From: Isoetes taiwanensis | Taxonomy: Eukaryota > Streptophyta > Lycopodiopsida > Isoetales > Isoetaceae | NCBI GenBank assembly: GCA_021234155.1 | Contig: JAJEKV010000040.1 | Location: 11,615,072 to 11,679,071 of the forward strand | Direction of reading: 5' to 3' | Length of the DNA: 64,000 nt | Shown here: piece after piece, positions 54,802 through 64,000 of the stretch | Position numbering within the stretch: the stretch's first letter is position 1 | Layout of the letters: the number at the start of each line of letters is the position of its first letter | Position numbers and translations under genes: made by a program | The notes under the pieces: model-generated | The model's input: only the letters and a program-made list of their open reading frames with translations | Told to the model about the DNA's origin: nothing | The model's database searches: none

Positions 54802-55203
54802 GTGTGTTGTTGCACAAGTACCACAGAAGTTTTCTCTCTAAATGCCTTCCTTCTTAATGCTCATGCTTGGTGGAGGCACTTGTTGGCTATGACCATAATA
54901 TTGTACAAAGTTGTGAGAGGATACAAAGAAACAAAGCAATCACTATGTACAAATTGTGACTGGCGCATTCTAGATGGTTTGCAGATGATCGATATTCTAA
55001 AGTTAATCCTAGTGTGTCACAAGAGACAATTATTCCATTGGTGTACATTTTTCACTTTGTTTCAGCTTCCCTTTTTTTTTTTTTGGCTTTTTTGGTTCAA
55101 TGGTCCTATTTGTGCGGCTGAAGATTGCAATATACACGTGCCCCAATACGTGGAAGGGAAGGATGTATGCCTACTTTATAATACCAAAGCAAGATACACA
55201 TAA
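54802..55203 (+). CDS. Unrecognised ORF, third copy
   Basis: Same frame as 15647-16063 (133 codons here). The T tract is about 13. See first copy for content and doubts. Confidence 0.25.
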   Translation: MCCCTSTTEVFSLNAFLLNAHAWWRHLLAMTIILYKVVRGYKETKQSLCTNCDWRILDGLQMIDILKLILVCHKRQLFHWCTFFTLFQLPFFFFWLFWFNGPICAAEDCNIHVPQYVEGKDVCLLYNTKARYT

Positions 55204-55249
55204 GCTAGAGATAAGATAAGCTAAGTTAAGAAAAGATGAGAGCTTTTTA

Positions 55250-56030
55250 GTGTCCATGGAAACTCAACAGGTTATGGGACCAGAACAGAAAAGGAGGGCA
55301 TAAGCCCCAACAGAAGTCGCGACTATGCCCCATAAGAAATCACAACAGAGAACAAGGGGAGGAGCCCCAATACAAGGAAAGAAGAACAAAAGGCGCAGCA
55401 AAGAAACATGGATGTTGGAGGCGCTATGAATATACCAACAAGGGGCTCTAACTCCAACAACTCCATTATCCGCACCGTCGTCCCCGTCTTTGGGATCCCC
55501 AGCAGCGGGATCGCGTGATGCCCCCCTCCGGGATCTCGCCTCCGTGATGGCCTAGCCGACATGCCACGCCATTAGCCATAGTGGGCCTCCGTGATCCTCG
55601 GCGGTCCCGCGTCGTGGCTGACACGGCGACATGCCACGCCATCAACCACAGTGTTCCTGGATCCCGCCCTCTAGGATCCCGCATCCGTGGCTGACGTGGA
55701 CGACATGCCACACCATCGACCTGTGTAATCCCGCCCTGTGTAATCCCGCCCTCCGAGATCACGCTTCTTTTATCAGCCTTGGCTATTCCGGCCTCTGGGA
55801 TCCCACGACCATTATCAGCATAGTAATCCCAGAGGCCGATTCCACCTCTGTTATCAGCCAGTGGTATCCCGACCTTTGGAATCCCATTGTTGTGGGTACC
55901 TGGGTCCTCCTGCATTGATGCTTTCGGATGGGAGAATCACCTTATTGAATCGACGGTCCAGGATAGAGTGTGGGTCCATTGGGGCCTCCTCTTTTAATAT
56001 TCCAGCGTATGCATGGTCTAGCCAATAGAA
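55250..56030 (-). repeat. GC-rich repeat segment, right copy 2
   Basis: Mirror of 21630-22420. Near 55505-55515 and 55610-55630 small differences from the left copy change the frame. Confidence 0.6.
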
Positions 56031-56039
56031 TTTCGACGT

Positions 56040-56087
56040 GTGTATGTGCGTGCGCGCGTGTGTGTGTGTGTGTGTGTGTGTTTTTTT
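56040..56087. repeat. (GT)n/(GC)n microsatellite at LINE tail
   Basis: Mirror of 21569-21620. It directly adjoins the poly(T) of the minus-strand LINE copy. The corresponding tracts at 13178-13212 and 59205-59245 differ in length. Confidence 0.85.
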
Positions 56088-57099
56088 AATCAAGGCAAGG
56101 GTTTATATTCATTAGAACTAGAAATACATAAATAAAGGATGCACTAGGTAGCCCATGTCAAAAGGGATCTCTTGTATAGGAAAATTAAAGAGATCATCAA
56201 ACTTTCTGTCTAAAACAGATGTAATTTTAGATTAGCTATAGCTAGATACCAATAAAGTTTCTTTAAATAGCTATATCAGTAAGAAGCTTGTAGCTAAGTT
56301 TCAGACTCAAAAGACTCCAAATTTAGATTGGATCAGGTCTCCAAGATCTAATTCATCTATATTATTCTTGAAGCCAGTCATCCAACTCTTGGATTGTATG
56401 CATGGTGTTATCCAACACCATAATGGACAAGGCTTTCCTCTGTCTCTGTTGTTCTTGAAATAGCTTCTTAAACATCGGCTTGAGAGTATGCTGCCATAAG
56501 TCCACCTCCTTCGGAATCCTCCTCGTTACTTTCGCCCTCATGATGTAAGCCTTCAGGGAAACCAGAGTATCCCCAATCTCCATCCGAGCCATTTGTGCCT
56601 CTTGATTGAAGATTCAGTAAGACCCCTGCGCCCCAAGTTTGTTGAATTGAGCTGCAATAAATGACGGGGAAGGAAAAGGTTAGGCGATGATTTGCCAAAG
56701 GTCCAGCTTGAAGACCCAAAGCTGAATCCACAGATCCTTCTTTATCCCGCAAAAAAAGAGTAAAGAATTTAAAAAGACCCCCAAAGAAGCCTACGTTATC
56801 CCACATTCTATCATACTCTAGCCTCTTTTCTATTTTGGGTGCCATTGCAGTTTCATTTAGCTTGGCTAAAAATTGACCTTTCAAGCGGTTTATGTTCGGA
56901 CGGAGATGCTGCATAGTGACTCTATTCCTATGGATCCAGATACCACAAGGCAATCTTTTTTTACAGTGGACATAAAGAGGTTGTTTCCATCAAGGACATC
57001 GAGGAAACTATTGCTTGTGACACCTGGAGGTTTGATGATCAAATTTTTAATCCATTTCAGAAAGGCAGTAACCAGGACAACCCACTCCACAAGCTTCAT
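56088..57099 (-). pseudogene. LINE 3' end, right copy of unit 2
   Basis: Mirror of 20548-21568, with frames at 56362-56592 and 56468-56953. It is bounded on its 5' side by the Helitron hairpin at about 57100-57127. Confidence 0.75.
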
Positions 57100-57129
57100 C
57101 AATAACTAGTAATGGTGCCCAGCGTTGCT

Positions 57130-57935
57130 GGGTATAAGTTGGAACCTTTGTGGACGAAAACTTGTTCATCTCAGACTCCTTTTCATAAATTTAATATAAT
57201 AAAAACCAAGTTCAGCATTGCTGGGCTATAATAGATTTTTATGTATTCGACAACCTTCCCCTTTCCTTTGTCTTTTGCTTTATTCCACCAAACAAATCCA
57301 CCTTCAATGAGATCGATGTCCAAATTCAACACATCCACCACAAATTTGCAATGTCAGGGATAGCTGTATTCTTGTCCAAGTATAGCAACTAGTCATCTCG
57401 TATCTAAATAAGTAAAGGATGTTCCAATTCGACACACTTACTGTAAATAATATTGCTAGGCTCAATAACATTCAAAATCACATGAAATTCTTGTTCATAC
57501 ACTCGGTAATTTCTTTATTGCACCAACAATTGCATCAAGCATTGCCATTGTCACATGTTGCATTGCCAGACAAAAGGACACATGCATATACAATCTTCTA
57601 CTTGAATTTCTCCTCTCTTTTTACCTTTCATTCTTGTAGATGCAAGTGAAGAATGAGTGAAAATGGCAAGGCCATGCATCTATAGAAATTTTTTTACCTT
57701 CAAGGCAACATCTTGGATCATAGTCAAGAGCACACAATGCTCATCAGTTTATAGCAAGCATGTAATAATGTCTTTGAGTCTTAAGCACATAGTAATGGAA
57801 ATTATGGCAACACATTCTAATCGTATATCCTATACTTGAAAAGTGTCAATTCAATTAAGGATGAGGGAGAATAGACAACCGGTAAACACGTAGGCATGCA
57901 AATTAAAAAACTAGTAGTAGGGTAGGGGGATTGAA
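57130..57935. repeat. Spacer of duplicated unit, right copy 1
   Basis: Mirror of 19636-20520 but without the left-only block. Around 57555-57565 it lacks about 200 bases present in copy 2. Homology to the left arm is interrupted at about 57895-57930, the empty site of the left 3.4-kb block. Confidence 0.7.
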
Positions 57936-57996
57936 GATGATAAAATTAGAAAACTAGAACAGACCTATATATTATTTGTGTCGCAGTCGCTTATAA

Positions 57997-58413
57997 GTGT
58001 GTTGTTGCACAAGTACCACGGAAGTTTTCTCTCTAAATGCCTTCCTTCTTAATGCTCATGCTTGGTGGAGGCACTTGTTGGCTATGACCATAATATTGTA
58101 CAAAGTTGTGAGAGGATACAAAGAAACAAAGCAATCACTATGTACAAATTGTGACTGGCGCATTCTAGATGGTTTGCAGACGATCTATATTCTAAAGTTA
58201 ATCCTAGTGTGTCACAAGAGACAATTATTCCATTGGTGTACATTTTCACTTTGTTTCAGCTTCTTTTTTTTTTTTTTTGGCTTTTTTGGTTCAATGGTCC
58301 TATTTGTGCGGCTGAAGATTGCAACATACACGTGCCCCAATACGTGGAAGGGAAGGATGTATGCCTACTCTATAATACCAAAGCAAGACACACATAAGCT
58401 AGAGATAAGATAA
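57997..58413 (+). CDS. Unrecognised ORF, fourth copy
   Basis: Same frame as 15647-16063, of which it is the mirror. The T tract is about 15, against about 27 in its partner. Confidence 0.25.
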   Translation: MCCCTSTTEVFSLNAFLLNAHAWWRHLLAMTIILYKVVRGYKETKQSLCTNCDWRILDGLQTIYILKLILVCHKRQLFHWCTFSLCFSFFFFFFGFFGSMVLFVRLKIATYTCPNTWKGRMYAYSIIPKQDTHKLEIR

Positions 58414-58439
58414 GTTAAGCTAAGAAAAGATGAGAGTTT

Positions 58440-59200
58440 CTTAGTGTCCATGGAAACTCAACGGGTTATGGGACCAGAACAGAAAAGGAGGGCATGAGCC
58501 CCAACAGAAGTCGGGACTATGCCCCATAAGAAATCACAACAGAGAACAAGGGGAGGAGCCCCAATACAAGGAAATAAGAACAAAAGAAGCAGCAAAGAAA
58601 CATGGATGTTGGAGGCGCTATGAATATACCAACCAGGGGCTCTAACTCCAACAACTCCATTATCCGCACCGTCATCCCCGTCTTCGGGATCCCCAGCAGC
58701 GGGATCGCGTGATCCCGCCCTCCAGGATCTCGCCTCCGTGATGGCATAGCTGACATGCCACGCCATCAGCCACAGTGGGCCTCCGTGATCCTCGGCGGTC
58801 CCGCGTCTGTGGCTGACCTGGTCGACATGCCACGCCATCAACCACAGTGTTCCTGGATCCCGCCCTCTAGGATCCCGCATCCGTGGCTGACCTGGACGGC
58901 ATGCCACACCATTGGCCTGTGTAATCCCGCCCTCCGAGATCACGCTTCTTTTATCAGCCTCAGTTATTCCGGCGTCTGAGATCCCATGACCATTATCAGC
59001 ATAGCAATCCCAGAGGCCGGGATTCCACCTCTGGTATCCCGACCTTTGGAATCCCATTGTTGTGGGTACCTGGGTCCTCCTGCATTGATGATTTCGGAGG
59101 GGAGAATCACCTTATTGAATCGACGGTCCAGGATAGAGCGTGGATCCATTGGGGCCTCCTCTTTTAATGTTCCAGCCTATGCATGGTCTAGCCAATAGAA
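58440..59200 (-). repeat. GC-rich repeat segment, right copy 1
   Basis: Mirror of 13210-13956, with a 24-base insertion near 58575-58600 relative to it. Its end (about 58434-58440) is the empty site of the solo LTR. Confidence 0.6.
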
Positions 59201-59249
59201 TTTCGACGTGTGTATGTGTGTGTGTGCGCGCGTGTGTGTGTATTTTTTT

Positions 59250-60253
59250 TTTAAATCAAGGCAGGGGTTTGTATTCATTAGAACTAGAAATACATAAATA
59301 AAGGATGCACTAGGTAGCCCATGTCAAAAGGGATCTCTTGAGATAGAAAAATTAAAGAGATCATCAGACTTTCTGTCAAAAACGGATGTAATTTTAGATT
59401 AGCTATAGCTAGATACCAATAAAGTTTCTTTAAGTAAGAAGCTTGTAGCTAAGTTTCAGACTCAAAAGACTTCAAGTTTAGATTGGATCAGGTCTCCAAG
59501 GTCTAATTCATCTATATTATTCTTGAAGCCAGTCATCTAACTCTTGGATTGTATGCATGGTGTTATCCAACACCATAATGGACAAGGCTTTCCTCTGTCT
59601 CTGTTGTTCTTGAAATAGCTTCTTAAACATCGGCTTGAGAGTATCTTCGCCATAAGTCCACCTCCTCGGAATCATCCTCGATTACTTTTCGCATACGATG
59701 ATGTAAGCCTCAGGGAAACCGAGTATCCCCAATCTCCATCCGAGTCATTTGTGCCTCTTGATTGAAGATTCAGTAAGACCCTTGCGCCCCAAGTTTGTTG
59801 AATTGAGCTGCACTAAATGACAGGAAGGAAAAGGTTAGCTGATGATTCGCCAAAGGTCCAGCCTGAAGACCCAAAGCTGAATCCACAGATCCTTCTTTAT
59901 CCCGCAAAAAAAGAGTAAAGAATTTAAAAAGACCCCAAAAGAAGCCTATGTTATCCCACATTCTATCATACTTCAGCCCCTTTTCTATTTTGTGTGCCAT
60001 TGCAGTTTCATTTAGCTTGGCTAAAAATTGACCTTTCAAGCGGTTTATGTTCGGACGGAGATGCTGCATAGTGACTCTATTTCTATGGATCCAGATACCA
60101 CAAGGCAATTTTTTTGACATTGGAGATAAAGAGGTTGTTTTCATCAAGGAAATCGAGGAAACTATTGCTTGTGACACCTGGAGGTTTGATGATCAAGTTT
60201 CTAATCCATTTCAGAAAGGCAGTAACCAGGACAACCCACTCCACAAGCTTCGT
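59250..60253 (-). pseudogene. LINE 3' end, right copy of unit 1
   Basis: Mirror of 12167-13178. Frames at 59770-60177 and about 59520-59750 are broken by small indels, some near CAG/CTG sites (59645-59715). The Helitron hairpin follows at 60254-60280, uninterrupted. Confidence 0.75.
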
Positions 60254-60280
60254 CAATAACTAGTAATGGTGCCCAGCATT
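60254..60280 (-). mobile_element. Older Helitron 3' end, empty site of the 4.5-kb Helitron
   Basis: On the minus strand it reads hairpin cccagcaatgctggg, then caccattactag and T. The left arm carries the young Helitron between 'cacca' and 'ttactag' of the same string. Confidence 0.75.
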
Positions 60281-62006
60281 GCTGGGTATAAGTTGGAATC
60301 TTTGTGGACGAAAACTTGTTCATCTCAGGCTCCTTTTCATAAATTTAATATAAACATCATTCATTTAATTTCGGTTTATGTCAGAAAATTAGGTTATTTT
60401 TGAGAATGCCACTTTTCCCGTGCGTGGCTTTTTCCGTCCGTGGAAGTGCCTCCCGCCTAAATTAACTCAATTTTTTCTCCCTCGTAGCATTTCCCCCCGA
60501 TTTTTTTTTTTAACCTTTCTTCTCCCTCGTAGCATTTCCCCCCGATAAAAGTACCTTCCTTCCTTCCTTCCTTCCTTCTATTGTGCACCAAAATTTTTCA
60601 TGCCTCTTTTCTTCCCGTTTTCTCTCTGCTTACAGGCATGTATAATCTGCTGAAAATGTATACAAAATGGTACCATGCATAAAACCCCAAACAACAACAA
60701 CTAAAAAGAAGAAAAAAAGTGAATGAGTGAGATAGTGAGATGGGGGCGCTTCCCCCTCGAGAGTGAGGTCGATGAGTGAGGTGGGGCGCTTCCCCTCGAG
60801 CAGGATGAGTGAGGTGGGGGCGCTTTCCCCATCGCCGCTGAGGGACTTTGCAGCATTAGACTAAGTCCTTAAAGAGGTCCTTAAAAAAGTGTCCTTAAGA
60901 AAACGAACTCCAAAACTCTCCAAAAAGAAAAACAAACTAACTACACACACTCAAACCACAAACTCGAACTCCTCAGGACTGGTTTAAGGTCTCTACCTCA
61001 GGACTGGTTGGTCGTACTTGAACCCGTGACTCCAAGGGAATGGATTTTTAAGGTCTCCATTACTAGATCAATGTTGCCTAGGTTTGAACCCGTGACACCG
61101 GGGTGGTGATGTGGCTATGGACCACATGTTGGGCAATATATAAATCCGAATATTCAATTAGACAAAATTAGAATGTACTTGTCCTAATCTGATGGCCAAT
61201 TGGGTCCTATTTAATAGTTAATAGTGCTGTACAAAAAAAAAAAAATTCCAGCACTTCCTTAGCACAATTTTGCTCTGCAAAACTGGACCATGTGGGTGTA
61301 ATAAAGTCTGGCGATAGGCCATACGGGTGTAATGAAGTCTGGTTATGGGACAATGAAGTCTAATGAAGGACCATGATGACACAAGGCCCCCAAAATTGAA
61401 TCAATATGACTTTATTTTAATGATTTGTTAGTGAAAACTGAAGCCATAAATCAATACGTGCAACTTCAAAAGTTTACAAACTATGTCTGGTTATGTAGGA
61501 TGGTTCATCAATATATATATTACTAATGTCATAAACCAACATTGTTTTGTGACATGGTATTGAAATATGGTAGGTTTAATTAATTTTTATAAATACTTAG
61601 AGTACATGATATGTACTAATGTTTATATGCCAAGTTTAGGGGATTGGTCTTCCCTAGTATCTTGACATAATAAAATTAACTGCATAATTTTTCATGATGT
61701 TTTATACTGATTAATTATCAATACACAACGTGATAAATATACTTGGTATAAACATACCAATTTAAATTTTTTTTACCATATTTTTATGATGCTTTATCTC
61801 TAATGTATAATTATAATAGGGTAGATTCTAGAATGTTTTATAATTATACATTAAAAAAAAAATTCAATGGTGCCTGTAATGGAAGCTAGTAGAAGATTCT
61901 AAAGGATGGAGTAATTTCTAGAAACCGTTGTGGAAGATTTCGTTTCTTCAAGAAGCTCGTCCCTAAAATCAAGATCTGCTGGAAGATTCTAGAAGAGACA
62001 ATTTCG

Positions 62007-63444
62007 GACATACTACTGCACCAGTGCTGATGGGAAATAAATACAATTTGACAATAGTTCCCTGGCTGCAAATAAAATGAGCAGGGGTTGACACCAAACA
62101 AACACCAGACAAATACTGTTAGACAATAATCTTCTGGCAGGAAATAAAATAGGCAGGGGAAAATACTACTACTGCTGCACCAAGTTGGGCAGAATAGACG
62201 CCAAGCAGAACAAACACCAAGCAGGAAATAAACCCAACAGCACAGGAAAAATCTTATAATGCTTGAAGGATTTTTACACTCTGAGAAAATCCAAGTTTAT
62301 ATCCGAGAATATTTCTAGTCGCCACAGAAACAGCAGATCAAAAGAAACAACCAGGTAGCACCAGGAACTCCGTATATATCATCCGAGAAGTGGTTTTTTC
62401 GGACAAAACAGAGTGGTTAATCCGGACATCCGGTATAAAGCCAGGGTGGTTAATCTGGACATCCGATATCAGCCAAGTGGTTAATCCGGACGAAAAACTA
62501 GGCGTAGAACTTTTTTTTGGGAGGGGGGGGGGGGCAGAAATTTTGATCAGATCGCTCTTGCTGCTCCATGGGCGGTTTGATCCGCTTTAAAAGGCATGCC
62601 AATCGCTTTGTATGCCCCTTTTATGCTAGACTGATGAAGAGAGGAAGAGATTTGAGGCGAAATATAGCAGAATCGATCAAAAAAAGGGCAAAAACAGTTG
62701 GTTTTGGGCTTGAAATTTCGCGGTTCTTCATGGCTAATAATGGGTATCCAGAAAAACCACTTCTCGCTACATTCAAATAAATCAATTCTATTCCACTCCT
62801 CCTTATCTCGCTGCTACAGTTCTCCTGATTCCTGATAGAGGACGCTCCGTAGGCCACCATGCATCTTTAAATGGGGCAGTGGTGGATGCTCCTTCTATTC
62901 CATCCTGCAAACTAAAGCTATTCGACTTTGGGTCGATGGATGCGTACTCCTCCCTTTCATATCAGTGAAAAGATAAATTAGAGCTCTCCACAACAATCCA
63001 GAACTCTCCCGAAGCAAAGATCTAGTATTTGGTATGTTGTCAGTGCTTCAAAAGAAAAGCCCAATTTGTTGCATGGCCTGCTCTTCTGCCAATTGAACAG
63101 CGAAACCGATTTAGATGAGTAAAGAACCAAAGATTGTCTAACTATCAAGTTCGCAGGTAGCACAACACGGCCAGACAACTCCTTCCTATTAAGAGGAGCT
63201 GTTGAAAAGCTTCCAGAGCCTCTGTTTCTAATCTAGAACATGCTTAAATATCCTGCTGCTACTTAAATACCATGCCGCTGCTCAAACCCATCACAGATAA
63301 ACTTGGCTGCTGCCTTGCCCTTAAATATGCCGCCATATAGCTCACAAATGTTTCGCTCTTCGCACAACGGCTCACTCTTATAGCCACAAATTGTCTCTTC
63401 TAGAATCTTCCAGCAGATCTCGGCGTTAGGGACGAGCTTCCTGA
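62007..63444 (+). repeat. Outer direct repeat A, right copy
   Basis: Direct copy of 4530-5974. It begins directly after the inverted arm (junction 62004/62007) and ends 'gggacgagcttcctga', after which unique sequence starts. It lacks the 5128-5589 element but has two insertions of its own: about 90 bases near 62244-62325 and the element at about 62360-62770. Confidence 0.8.
62360..62770. mobile_element. Second MULE-like MITE, related to 5128-5589
   Basis: Inverted ends 'cgagaagtggtttttt' (62384) and 'aaaaaccacttctcg' (62752). Inside are 'gttaatccggacatccg' repeats, a G run (62522-62533), and a core close to that of 5128-5589 ('ctccatgggcgg', 'gatgaagagaggaag', 'gttggttt.gggcttgaa'). The terminal sequences differ from the left element. 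It stands at a different place in repeat A, so the two are independent insertions. Exact limits are uncertain. Confidence 0.6.
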
Positions 63445-63544
63445 CACACCAAAAATGATGCCCACGTCCTCCTTAAAATACCCCCGTTTAGAAATGGGGG
63501 ATTGACGAGCAAAGGATAATTTCTTGAGGAGAAGAGGATTCTCG

Positions 63545-64000
63545 TTCTATGTTAGGGGTACGGAGGGAGTAACAGGGGTATTGCAACTTAGAACATGGGG
63601 ATTTTCTATAAAAAATGAAGAATGGGGGATGAGGAGAAATGGGGTAGTCAGAGGTACTAGGGGTAATGAGGGAGTAATAGGGGGATTGCAATTTAAAACA
63701 TGGGGATTTCTATTAACAAAATGAAGGATGGGGGATGACAAGAAATGGGGTAATCTGGGTTAGTAGAGGTAATGAGGGAGAAATGGGGGATTACAATTTA
63801 GAACATGAGGATTTTCTATAAAAAGGGGGATGAGGAGAAATGGGGTAGTCGGGGGTACTGGGGGTAGTGAGGGACTAATAGGGGATTCCAATGTAGAACA
63901 TGGGGATTTCTACTAAAAAAAGAAGAATGTGGGATGGCAAAAATGGGGTAGTCAGGATCAGTAGAGGTAGTGAGAGAGTAATGGGGGCTTGCAATTTCGA
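63545..64000 (+). repeat. ~103-bp minisatellite, >4 units, runs off window
   Basis: Units carry 'gcaatttagaacatgggga', 'gaggagaaatggggtagtc' and 'aatgagggagtaat'. The 'agaacatgggg' motif occurs near 63590, 63694, 63797 and 63895, i.e. a spacing of about 98-104. Units are degenerate. ORFs on both strands are by-products. Confidence 0.85.

Larger units (their letters stand above)
45947..62004 (-). repeat. Right arm of giant imperfect palindrome
   Basis: Reverse complement of 5917-31700, without the left-only Helitron, solo LTR and tandem-array block. The inner limit is 45947 (pairs with 31700); the outer limit is 62004 (pairs with 5917), after which repeat A starts in direct orientation. By eye the match is nearly complete outside a few indels and the CAG/CTG differences. 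Confidence 0.92.

Noticed and set aside
4530-63444. Repeat A pair as LTRs of one 59-kb retrotransposon
   Set aside because: No TG...CA ends, no primer-binding site or polypurine tract next to the repeats, no pol genes in the matching orientation, and the interior is a palindrome of unrelated elements.
1-64000. A prokaryotic defence system, CRISPR array or phage island
   Set aside because: Introns, poly(A)-tailed retroelements, copia and Helitrons show plant nuclear DNA; the direct repeats are tandem minisatellites without CRISPR spacing.

Overview
The window reads as nuclear DNA of a land plant. Evidence: fragments of plant-type genes (an ABCC transporter, an AKR4-type aldo-keto reductase, pentatricopeptide repeats, a trihelix DNA-binding domain, beta-tubulin), a Ty1/copia element primed by initiator-Met tRNA, plant-type Helitrons, L1-like LINEs with poly(A) tails, and hAT- and MULE-type MITEs. 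No intact host gene is certain; the best candidate is a 74-codon secreted-peptide ORF. I see no rRNA, tRNA gene or CRISPR array. The species cannot be fixed from sequence alone; a non-seed vascular plant is a guess.

The dominant feature is a very large imperfect palindrome. The left arm (5917-31700) reappears in reverse complement as the right arm (45947-62004), around a 14.2-kb spacer. By eye the arms are nearly identical; the 9.7-kb length difference is almost all explained by three left-only insertions: a 4.5-kb Helitron (7663-12159), a 1.64-kb solo LTR (13962-15603) and a 3.4-kb block with a 350-bp tandem array (16214-19635). The right arm holds the uninterrupted sites, so ends and target sites can be read almost to the base. 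Outside the arms, a 1.45-kb sequence A stands in direct orientation on both sides (4530-5974 and 62007-63444).

Layout from the left: 1-4529 is AT-rich flank with a PIF1-helicase relic, a hexamer microsatellite and a foldback element. 4530-5974 is repeat A with a MULE-like insertion; a cluster of heat-shock-element motifs sits at the arm boundary. 5917-24000 holds tandemly duplicated blocks, each with a LINE 3' end, a GC-rich segment, an unrecognised 138-codon ORF and a spacer with a GC-rich hairpin. 24448-24672 is the peptide ORF. 25311-31700 holds a duplicated segment E (with AKR exon 1) on both sides of a 3'-truncated copia element, then AKR exons 2-3 fused to an ABCC remnant. The spacer (31701-45946) carries more ABCC exons, a second Helitron 5' end, PPR and trihelix relics, purine-rich tracts interrupted by a LINE tail, a hAT MITE and a 3.5-kb LINE with a YADD reverse transcriptase. 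The right arm mirrors the left. From 63545 a ~103-bp minisatellite runs off the window.

There is no operon-like cooperation among genes. What is shown is a nested rearrangement history: LINE, Helitron and copia insertions, tandem duplication, inverted duplication, then new insertions in one arm. Mismatches between duplicated copies concentrate at CAG/CTG trinucleotides, which become CG-containing strings in some copies. This looks more like a sequencing or polishing artefact than evolution, and it accounts for several of the frame breaks I could check in the right-arm copies.
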